DNA of 34,765 nt from contig DASRFD010000126.1 in assembly GCA_035651715.1 (NCBI GenBank), positions 1 through 34,765 of the forward strand. Direction: 5' to 3'. This document shows, piece by piece, positions 28,994 to 34,765 of the stretch. The notes beneath the pieces are model-generated. The model did not search any database, was not told the origin of the DNA, and worked only from the letters and a program-made list of their open reading frames with translations. Positions within the stretch are counted from its first letter, which is position 1. Each line of letters begins with the position of its first letter. The translations under genes were made by a program, and so were the position numbers. This DNA is from Nevskia sp035651715. Lineage in GTDB: Bacteria; Pseudomonadota; Gammaproteobacteria; Nevskiales; Nevskiaceae.

Positions 28994-30256
28994 TCATTCG
29001 CAACGCCGCGCGATCACCTGCATCAATCTTCCCAGCGCCACGAGGTGGCGGCCGAGGATGGCCTTGCCGGTGGTGAGCAGGGCAGCGGAGATCCCGCGCT
29101 GCGGGTCGGCCCAGCCGAGGATGTTGATGAAGCCGAGGTGGCCGTAGGCGCGGCCGGTGTCGGGGCCGTAGAGGCCGAAGGGGTCGGCGCCGAGCATCAT
29201 GCCCTCGCTGTAGCGCATCGGCACCATCAGCATGCGGTCCACCGTCATGCGGCCGCGCGGCGCCACGGCGCGCGCCACCGTCTTCTCCCGCAGGATGCGC
29301 CGGCCGTTCCAGGTGCCGCCGTCGAGCAGCATCTGGAAAAAGCGCGACAGCTCCTCGGCGGTGGCGTAGATGTTGCCGGCCGGGATGACGGCGTCCATGA
29401 AGGTCTGCGAGTTGGAAGCGGCCACCACCTCGTCGAACGGCGCCAGCAGGGCGCGCTCGACCAGCTTGCTCAGCGGGAAGCGCACCGGCGGCCCGGCGAC
29501 GTAGTTGACGGCGACGCGGTCGCGGTGGGCCTCGGGAATGCCGTAGGTGAAGTGGGTCATGCCCAGCGGCCGGCGCAGCTCGCGGTCGAGGTAGTCGCGC
29601 AGCGGCTTGCCGGTGACGCGCTGGATGATCTCGGCCAGGATGAAGCCGCCGGTGATGGCGTGGTAGGCAAGCTGGCGGCCATGGGTCTGCGGGGCGCGGC
29701 AGATCAGGTCGATGACGCGGTCCCAGTCGTTGAGCAGCTCGACCCTGCGCTCGGCCTTGGGCAGCGCGATGGAGGGGAAGCCGCCGCGGTGCGACAGCAC
29801 GTCGGAGACGGTGATGCCGCCCTTGCCGGCCTGGGCGAATTCGGGGATGTAGAGCTTGACCGGCACGTCCAGGTCGATGCCGCCCTGCTCCGCCAGCTTG
29901 TGCGCCAGGATCGCGGTGACGGCCTTGGAGGCGGAGAACAGGCACACCGGCATGTCCGGCGTGAGCAGCATCTTGTGGGCGTCGCGGTGGTCGCGCGGGC
30001 CGCCGCCGAAGACGTGGCCGATGCTGCGGTTGAAGACGATGCGGCCGCGGCGGCGCAGGCACAGGCTCATCGCCGGATGGGCGCCGCTGCGGTAGACCGC
30101 CTGCACCGCCTGCCAGATGGCGCGCTTGTCCTCCAGCGCGAGGCCGGCGGCGGGCGCGAAGGTTTCGCCGTCGCGGTCGACGGTGGTCAGCGGGCGCAGG
30201 TCGCGCGGCACGCTGATGCTGTGCCGGGCGCGGCGCTGGAGCAGGGTTCGCACCAT
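28994..30256 (-). CDS. Serine hydrolase of the beta-lactamase/esterase (EstB/LACTB) family
   Basis: A 420-residue penicillin-binding-like hydrolase. The SxxK motif is Ser108-Ala-Ser-Lys111 (FSASKAVT); Tyr is in the YHAITGG motif, and the third motif is replaced by a HLGF segment (YGHLGFINILGW), as in esterase-like members. VLSHRGGFPSI, RPLGMTHFTYGIPEAHRDRV and SRFFQMLLDGGTWNGRRIL are common family blocks. No signal peptide is seen. Members are mostly esterases of unknown physiological substrate. It lies 34 bases downstream of the desaturase, so it is likely co-transcribed and may act on lipids. The start at 30256 is chosen; the frame is open to 30400. Confidence 0.88.
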   Translation of the reverse strand: MVRTLLQRRARHSISVPRDLRPLTTVDRDGETFAPAAGLALEDKRAIWQAVQAVYRSGAHPAMSLCLRRRGRIVFNRSIGHVFGGGPRDHRDAHKMLLTPDMPVCLFSASKAVTAILAHKLAEQGGIDLDVPVKLYIPEFAQAGKGGITVSDVLSHRGGFPSIALPKAERRVELLNDWDRVIDLICRAPQTHGRQLAYHAITGGFILAEIIQRVTGKPLRDYLDRELRRPLGMTHFTYGIPEAHRDRVAVNYVAGPPVRFPLSKLVERALLAPFDEVVAASNSQTFMDAVIPAGNIYATAEELSRFFQMLLDGGTWNGRRILREKTVARAVAPRGRMTVDRMLMVPMRYSEGMMLGADPFGLYGPDTGRAYGHLGFINILGWADPQRGISAALLTTGKAILGRHLVALGRLMQVIARRCE

Positions 30257-30290
30257 CGGGCGCGGATCGCCCGGAGCGGACGGGGCCGGC

Positions 30291-31436
30291 TCAGGCGGTC
30301 TGCAGCTGCAGCAGGCGCACGCGCTGGCGCTGCTGCCGCAGGGCCTGTTCCAGCGCCCGGAAGCGCTGGCGCGCCTCGCTCTGCTCCCACTGGCCGGCAA
30401 GCTTGCTGCGGGCCGCCTCGATGCGCTCGGACTGCAGCTGCTTCCACTCGTTGAGGATGTGGGAGAACGTTTCCAGCTCGTGCTCCAGCAGCTTCTTCAT
30501 CAGCTCGAGCCTGCCAGAGTGGCCGCAGGCATGCAGGCGCTCCTGGGCGCGCTCGAACTGGCGCTGCAGCATGGCGCGCTGGATCTTGAACTCGGGCACG
30601 CGCTTGAGGCCGCGGGTGAGGCCGACGGCCGACCAACCGGCGATCCACCACTTGGTGGGATCGAACTGCCACCAGCGCACGCCGTTGCGGTAGTCCCATT
30701 GGAACAGGTGGTGGAAGTTGTGATAACCCTCGCCGTAGGTGAACACCGCGATCAGGTCGTTGTCGCGCGCGGTGTTGTCCGCGGTGTAGGGACGGCGGCC
30801 CCAGTAGTGGGCCAGCGAGTTGATGAAGAAGGTCAGGTGGTGGTTGACCACCAGGCGCAGCAGGCCGCCGAGCAGCAGGAAGCCGAACGGATCGCCGAAG
30901 GCCCAGCCGGCCAGCAGCGGGAAGATGAAGTTCATGCCCAGGGCCAGGCCCAGGTAGTGCCTGTGCTGGAAGGCGACGAGGGGGTCGGCCTGCAGGTCGC
31001 GGGCGTTGGAGAAGTCCAGGGCCGCGCTGGGATAGTCGCGCAGCATCCAGCCCATGTGGGCATACCAGAAGCCGCGCTTGATCGAGTACGGGTCGTGGTC
31101 GACGTGGTCCACGTTCTTGTGGTGGACGCGGTGCATCGAGCTCCAGATCAGGATGCTGTTCTGCAGCGCCATGGCGCCGAACAGCATGTAGAACAGGCGC
31201 AGGGTCCAGTGCGCCTCGTAGGTGCGATGCGACCAGTAGCGGTGGTAACCGGCGGTGATCGACAGGCCGGTGGCGTACATGCAGAAAACGAAGAACAGCC
31301 AGGGAGCGGCGCCGACGTGATGGGTCCAGAAGTACCAGGGCAGCAGCGTGACGGCGGCTACCGTGGTGATGGAGAACATGATGGCGGCCGGGGTGTTGAG
31401 GGGCGCCCGGGGGGCAGCCGCTACGGCATCGGTCAT
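30291..31436 (-). CDS. Acyl-lipid/acyl-CoA delta-9-type fatty-acid desaturase
   Basis: A 381-residue membrane desaturase that introduces cis double bonds using a di-iron centre. The histidine boxes are HRYWSH (65-70), HRVHH (102-106) and HNFHH near 243, in the order of delta-9 desaturases. Several hydrophobic membrane segments separate them, including 23-37, 46-63, 84-99 and one near 175-200. The last 110 residues form a Gln/Arg/Glu-rich coiled coil ending QRVRLLQLQTA, longer than the standard domain. The ATG at 31436 is used; a TTG at 31484 could extend it. Such enzymes adjust membrane fluidity at low temperature, which fits the neighbouring cold-shock gene. Confidence 0.93.
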   Translation of the reverse strand: MTDAVAAAPRAPLNTPAAIMFSITTVAAVTLLPWYFWTHHVGAAPWLFFVFCMYATGLSITAGYHRYWSHRTYEAHWTLRLFYMLFGAMALQNSILIWSSMHRVHHKNVDHVDHDPYSIKRGFWYAHMGWMLRDYPSAALDFSNARDLQADPLVAFQHRHYLGLALGMNFIFPLLAGWAFGDPFGFLLLGGLLRLVVNHHLTFFINSLAHYWGRRPYTADNTARDNDLIAVFTYGEGYHNFHHLFQWDYRNGVRWWQFDPTKWWIAGWSAVGLTRGLKRVPEFKIQRAMLQRQFERAQERLHACGHSGRLELMKKLLEHELETFSHILNEWKQLQSERIEAARSKLAGQWEQSEARQRFRALEQALRQQRQRVRLLQLQTA

Positions 31437-31574
31437 TGAGGTCTCGTGCGGCTGCGGCGCCGCGATGCTGCGGGTGGGTTTCAAGGTGCGTTATTGGACC
31501 ACGGCGCCGGCTGCTCGCCAATGGTGCAAATGTAGTATTGAAAACCGGTCATCCGGGCCGTACCGCCGCCCGGC

Positions 31575-31609
31575 ACAAAAAAGAAAACCGCGGGGGTTAG
31601 CCGCGGTTT
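31575..31609 (-). terminator. Intrinsic terminator of the cold-shock gene
   Basis: Read on the minus strand, a hairpin AAACCGCGG / CCGCGGTTTT with a short GC-rich loop is followed by a T-rich tract (TTCTTTTTTG). It begins about 20 bases past the stop codon of the cold-shock gene. Stem and U-tract are both clear. Confidence 0.88.
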
Positions 31610-31630
31610 CCTTAAGCGGTGCTGCGAGGG

Positions 31631-31843
31631 TTACAGCGGGCGGATCTGAGTCGCCTGCATGCCCTTCGGGCCGCGCTGAGCCTTGTACTCCACGCGCTGA
31701 CCTTCCTTGAGGGTCTTGAAACCCGTGCCCTGGATTTCCTTGAAGTGGGCGAAGAGGTCTTCACCACCGTCCGACGGCGTGATAAAGCCGAAGCCCTTCG
31801 CGTCGTTGAACCACTTCACGGTACCAGTAGATGTATCTGCCAT
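31631..31843 (-). CDS. Cold-shock protein (CspA family)
   Basis: A 70-residue single-domain nucleic-acid-binding protein. RNP1 is KGFGFI at 16-21 and RNP2 is DLFAHF at 29-34. TGTVKWFNDAKGFGF and the ending MQATQIRPL are standard. Such proteins melt RNA secondary structure and act as transcription antiterminators at low temperature. Its 5' leader (31844-32155) is long, as in cold-inducible csp genes. An AAGGA site lies about eight bases before the ATG; an out-of-frame ATG (reading MSYGRY) overlaps it. The intrinsic terminator follows. It may share cold response with the desaturase on the same strand. Confidence 0.95.
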   Translation of the reverse strand: MADTSTGTVKWFNDAKGFGFITPSDGGEDLFAHFKEIQGTGFKTLKEGQRVEYKAQRGPKGMQATQIRPL

Positions 31844-32155
31844 ACGACATTCCTTTTACGATTAAAACAATTGATGAACGGGCACAAAGGCCCGGGTTGT
31901 GCAAGCGATCAAGGAGGTGCCGGGAGACATTACAAAGCGCCGCTTGGGAAAGCGGGTAAAGGACCGCGGTACGGACTGCTTGAAACAATTGCGGAAAGCA
32001 CTCTACCCCGTTCTTTGCCCGCTGTCGAATCGGCTCTGCAAGCCGGATCGCGCCCCCTTGGCGCCAGGGCCAAGCCCTCCCGGCTTGAACCCCGCTCCGG
32101 CACCCCCACCCCACCTGAAACCCACCGCACTATATATATATAGGAGATCGAGTCC
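31844..32155. promoter_or_regulatory. Divergent leader region of the cold-shock gene and the SDR gene
   Basis: The 312 bases hold no convincing gene. Toward the cold-shock gene they form a long leader with potential stems (GGGCACAAAGGCCCGG and GCGCCGCTTGGGAAAGC), typical of cold-shock mRNAs. At the other end a 12-base TA run (TATATATATATA, 32131-32142) sits immediately before AGGAG, the ribosome-binding site of the SDR gene at 32156; it may be a promoter -10 region or a flexible leader. No clear -35 is visible. Confidence 0.5.
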
Positions 32156-33004
32156 ATGGAGAACAGCGGCAAGGTCTGGCTCATTACCGGCTGCTCCCGC
32201 GGGCTCGGCCGCAGCCTGGCCGAGGCGGTGCTGGCCGGCGGCGGCCGGCTGGCGGCCACCGCCCGCGACGCCGCCTCCCTGCGGCAGCTGCAGGCCCTGG
32301 CCCCGGAGCGGGTGCGGGCCTATGCCCTAGACATGGACCGCGAGGACCAGGTGCGGGCGGTGGCGGCGGCGGCGATCCGCGACTTCGGCCGCATCGACGT
32401 GCTGGTCAACAACGCCGGCTACGGCCTGGCCGGGGCGGTGGAGGAGGTGGGCGAGGCCGAGGCGCGGGCCCAGTTCGATACCAACGTCTTCGGCCCCCTG
32501 GCCCTGACCCGGGCGGTGCTGCCGCAGATGCGGGCGCAGGGCGGCGGCCACATCCTGCAGGTGTCCTCCGCGTCCGGCTTCGTCGCCAGCGCCGGCCTGG
32601 GCCTGTACAACGCCAGCAAATTCGCCCTGGAAGGCTTTTCCGAGGCGCTGGCGCAGGAAGTGGCGCCGCTGGGCATCCGCGTCACCATCGTCGAGCCGGG
32701 ACCGTTCCGCACCGACTGGGCCGGACCGTCGATGGTCCGGGCGCGCCACCCTCTCGCCGCCTACGCCGACACCGCCCACCGGGTCATCGCCACCATCAAC
32801 GGCTACTCCGGCAAGCAGCCGGGCGATCCGGCGCGGGCCGCCGCGGCGATGATCCGGGTGGTGGAGTCGGAGCGGCCGCCGCTGCGCCTGCCCCTGGGCG
32901 AGGCGGCTCTGAACCGCATCCGCGGCAAGCTCCAGGCGGTGGGCGAGGAGCTGGCGGCATGGGAAGCGGTGAGCCTGGGCACCTCGTTTGCGCCGGGGGA
33001 ATAG
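32156..33004 (+). CDS. SDR family oxidoreductase (retinol-dehydrogenase-like)
   Basis: A 282-residue classical SDR. The cofactor motif is TGCSRGLG (11-18). NNAG is at 85-88. The catalytic residues are Ser137 or Ser138, Tyr151 and Lys155 (YNASK). TARDAASLRQL after the second strand has an Arg that suits NADP. VNNAGYGLAGAVEEV and FALEGFSEALAQEVAPLGI belong to the retinol-dehydrogenase-like branch; the substrate is unknown. AGGAG lies eight bases before the ATG. It is transcribed divergently from the cold-shock gene. Confidence 0.9.
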   Translation: MENSGKVWLITGCSRGLGRSLAEAVLAGGGRLAATARDAASLRQLQALAPERVRAYALDMDREDQVRAVAAAAIRDFGRIDVLVNNAGYGLAGAVEEVGEAEARAQFDTNVFGPLALTRAVLPQMRAQGGGHILQVSSASGFVASAGLGLYNASKFALEGFSEALAQEVAPLGIRVTIVEPGPFRTDWAGPSMVRARHPLAAYADTAHRVIATINGYSGKQPGDPARAAAAMIRVVESERPPLRLPLGEAALNRIRGKLQAVGEELAAWEAVSLGTSFAPGE

Positions 33005-33726
33005 GCAGGGGGCCGCGCGGGCCGTCAAGCCCGGTTTGTGATACTGGTTCAGTTACAAATCAGGAAAGCTTGGGGTGAAGCCCCCAAACCACCCGAGCGG
33101 GTGGTTTGGAGGGAAAAACGGGAAAAACCCAAAAAAGGGCTTTTCCGGCGTTTCCGCTGTTTTTTGCGCATTGCATCATTGCGCCGGTTGGACCTGCATC
33201 GCGCGCTTCGACATCTGCCGGCACGCGGCTTTGCTGAGCGTGCGACGCAAGCCCGCGCACCCCGGCGCGTCGATCGCGCGCGCCGCGCCGCAGCGCAGGC
33301 GCGACGCGCGAGCGCGGCTCGCTCGTCGTCACGCCGCCGCGCATCCGCAGCGATCACGCCGCTCGCTGCGCTTCGCAGCCGTCGACCCGGCCCGCCTTGC
33401 CGCGCGATGCCGAGCATGAAGCGCCGCGAGCGGAGCGGGGAATGCGCGGCGACAGGAAGACCGGTTCTCGCGGACCGGCAGCGCCGCAGCGACGGTGGCG
33501 CCGGCATCGGCGCGAGGCGCGCCGAGGACGGCGCCGCTGCGCCGTTGCCGGTCGCCTCGCCGCGGCGCGCACGACCGGGCACCGCGTCGATGTGCGGCGG
33601 TGCGGCCGCGCCGGCTGCGGCAAGTCGGCGCAGCGATGGCGCGCCGCCGCGCTCGTCGCTCGTGCTCACCGCAATTCCGCGGCGCTTGCGGCGATAATGC
33701 GGCGACGACAATACGGGGGAGACGAC
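33005..33726. other. 722-base gene-free stretch of altered composition
   Basis: I see no convincing gene. The first 200 bases have a perfect 11-base hairpin CCAAACCACCC-GAGC-GGGTGGTTTGG (33084-33109) followed by A-rich and G-rich runs (GGGAAAAACCC, AAAAAAGGGCTTTTCC), but no clear T-tract. From about 33190 the DNA becomes dominated by CGCG/GCGC/GACGC words (GCGCGCGCCGCGCCGC and similar), unlike the CTG/GGC-rich neighbouring genes. Open frames here are arginine-rich and lack family resemblance. This could be a degraded gene or incoming DNA. Confidence 0.6.
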
Positions 33727-34437
33727 ATGGACTTTCAATCCACGATGCCTGAGATCAAGGCGCCTTCGGCGCGCCTGCTGGCGCTGGAAGCGCGGGTGTT
33801 TGCCGAAATCCCCCTGTTCCTGCTGCGCAATCTGCGCACCGCCGGATTGCCGCGCGGCGACGGCCACGCGGTGCTGGTGGTGCCCGGCTTCGGCGCCGGC
33901 GATCTGGCGACGCAGCCGCTGCGGCGCGCGCTGTGCCGCCTCGGCTATGCCGCGCACGGCTGGGGCCTGGGCACCAACCTCGGCATGCGGCCGACGGTGA
34001 AGAACACATTGAACCAGCGCCTGCAGAAACTCGCCGCCGAAACGCAGCGGCCGGTGAGCCTGATCGGCTGGAGTCTCGGCGGCGTGTTCGTGCGCGAGAT
34101 GGCGCGGCATCAGCCGCAGCTGGTGCGCCGCATCTTCACGCTCGGCAGCCCGATCAACGGCCGTCCCGATGCGAACAACATGCTGCCCTTGTTCCGTCTC
34201 GCCAATCGCGGCAAGCCGGTGAACCTCGACTGGGAAGGCTTCAACAAGCGGCGCACGCCGCCGCCGGTGCCGTGCACCGCGATCTATTCCAGGAGCGACG
34301 GCATCGTCGCCTGGCAGTGCTGCCTGGAGGAGGCGGCGGACCACACCGAGTGCGCGGAAGTGCGCGGAAGTCACTTCGGAATGGTGGTCAACCAGCAGGT
34401 GTTGAGCGTCATCGCCGAGCGTCTGGCGCGCCCCTGA
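33727..34437 (+). CDS. Lipase-like alpha/beta hydrolase
   Basis: A 236-residue hydrolase without a signal peptide. VLVVPGFGAGD supplies the oxyanion strand. The nucleophile elbow is GWSLGG with Ser116, followed by FVREMARHQPQLVRRIFTLGSP, a pattern common in triacylglycerol-lipase and PGAP1-like families. Asp191 (SRSDGIV) and His216 (GSHFGM) complete the triad. TLGSPINGRPDANN is a typical lipase cap segment. A GGGGGAGA site precedes the ATG. Its upstream open frame is only the odd-composition DNA described at 33005-33726. The native substrate is unknown. Confidence 0.86.
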   Translation: MDFQSTMPEIKAPSARLLALEARVFAEIPLFLLRNLRTAGLPRGDGHAVLVVPGFGAGDLATQPLRRALCRLGYAAHGWGLGTNLGMRPTVKNTLNQRLQKLAAETQRPVSLIGWSLGGVFVREMARHQPQLVRRIFTLGSPINGRPDANNMLPLFRLANRGKPVNLDWEGFNKRRTPPPVPCTAIYSRSDGIVAWQCCLEEAADHTECAEVRGSHFGMVVNQQVLSVIAERLARP

Positions 34438-34569
34438 AGGCGCGAAAAAGCGCCGCGGCGCGCGGCGCGCGATTCTCAAAAAACCCTTATTCCACTTGAT
34501 GTTTTGCGCAGTGGTGGATTTAGCGCGGGCAAAATTTCGCACCGTTCAAAAAAATTCACGCTCTGTGCC

Positions 34570-34690
34570 TTGACAGTTTTTTGCCTACTAGATCTTGTGT
34601 TTTTTCTCAAGCTTTGCCACTATGGGTCGTGGCCGCGTGACTGCCCGCGATGGGCGCAGGTAGCACCAGCCATAATTTGAAGTTGGGAGG
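34570..34690 (+). promoter_or_regulatory. Candidate promoter and leader of the histone-H1-like gene
   Basis: An A+T-rich stretch in GC-rich DNA contains a perfect TTGACA (34570-34575). The -10 box is uncertain: TACTAGAT is nearby but too close, and nothing near the 17-base spacing is a good match. A leader of roughly 90 bases ends with GGGAGG (34685-34690), five bases before the ATG. Confidence 0.4.
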
Positions 34691-34695
34691 TTCCC

Positions 34696-34765
34696 ATGCC
34701 CGCTGCGAAGAAGGCTGCAAAAAAGAAGGCCGTTGCCAAGAAGAAGGCTCCGGCGAAGAAGGCTG
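34696..34765 (+). CDS. Histone-H1-like DNA-binding protein (partial, runs off the window)
   Basis: The 23 visible residues read MPAAKKAAKKKAVAKKKAPA and onward, the AKKA/KKAPAKKA repeat of bacterial histone-H1-like proteins (as in AlgP, BpH1 or HctB-like families). Such proteins bind DNA through a disordered lysine-rich chain and are often variable in repeat number. A GGGAGG site lies five bases before the ATG. The full length and any folded domain are outside the window, so the exact family cannot be named. The tail of the SET protein at 26371 has the same kind of repeat. Confidence 0.85.
   Translation, partial: MPAAKKAAKKKAVAKKKAPAKKA

Noticed and set aside
31761..32114. A frame overlapping the cold-shock gene, with an ATG just before its start
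   Set aside because: The product (MSYGRYIYWYREVV and onward) has no family likeness. The cold-shock frame has complete RNP motifs and its own ribosome-binding site.
33060..33344. A 94-codon minus-strand frame near the hairpin at 33084
   Set aside because: Low-complexity Arg/Pro-rich content, no ribosome-binding site, and no resemblance to known proteins.
33049..34542. A 497-codon minus-strand open frame across the odd-composition stretch and the lipase-like gene
   Set aside because: The lipase motifs are on the plus strand. The minus product is Arg/His/Ala-rich with no recognisable domain.
1..34765. CRISPR arrays, tRNA, rRNA or transposase genes
   Set aside because: I looked for regularly spaced repeats, cloverleaf-like segments and DDE transposase motifs and saw none. 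The only multi-copy structures are the three palindromic elements, the extragenic palindromes and the SET tail repeat.

Overview
The window is GC-rich chromosomal DNA packed with short, mostly single-domain genes on both strands. It looks like a gammaproteobacterium near the Nevskiales/Xanthomonadales. The grounds are SlyX, ArfB, RluF, a TIGR04211-type SH3 protein, a monofunctional MtgA, a histone-H1-like AKKA protein, overall composition and strong G+C bias at third codon positions. This placement is inference, not a database match. I see no rRNA, tRNA, CRISPR, prophage or transposase gene.

Layout. 1-6316: the first codons of a leftward gene, an anchored alpha/beta hydrolase, glutathione reductase (gor), a secreted hydrolase, an OmpA-type lipoprotein, a cyclophilin, a tiny CC-C-C protein, a DUF4169 protein, a DUF2726/zinc-ribbon protein and an ABM monooxygenase. 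6450-13363: an exported unknown, an NTF2-like protein paired with an epoxide-hydrolase-like enzyme, a glucose-dehydrogenase-like SDR, a VAT1-like quinone reductase, MtgA with a long Pro/Ala tail, a luciferase-like monooxygenase and a second CC-C-C protein. 13384-18814: a coupled small unknown/SRPBCC pair, a chagasin-like inhibitor, slyX, arfB, an aldo/keto reductase with msrA, a zinc alcohol dehydrogenase and an FMN reductase. gor, msrA, the reductases and the dehydrogenases give this half a redox and detoxification flavour.

18937-19849 holds a RelE/HigB-like toxin and XRE antitoxin locus. A 263-bp palindromic element flanked by TTAA has inserted in the toxin gene near its 3' end. Two relatives lie at 15324-15412, at the arfB stop codon, and at 28015-28182, just before rluF. 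All three sit at YTAR-type sites (TTAA or CTAG) and look like non-autonomous IS5-group derivatives (MITEs).

20023-31843: fabH, a DUF1993 protein, a YfcE-like phosphoesterase, an M13 metallopeptidase, an SH3 protein, an outer-membrane barrel, a small exported protein, a SET-domain lysine methyltransferase with a histone-H1-like lysine-rich tail, an alpha/beta hydrolase, rluF, a fatty-acid desaturase with a serine hydrolase, and a cold-shock protein. 32156-34765: an SDR, about 700 bases of gene-free DNA of altered texture, a lipase-like hydrolase, and the start of a histone-H1-like gene cut by the window edge. The SET protein with its H1-like tail, 7.7 kb from an H1-like gene, and the MITE-broken toxin gene are the two most notable observations.
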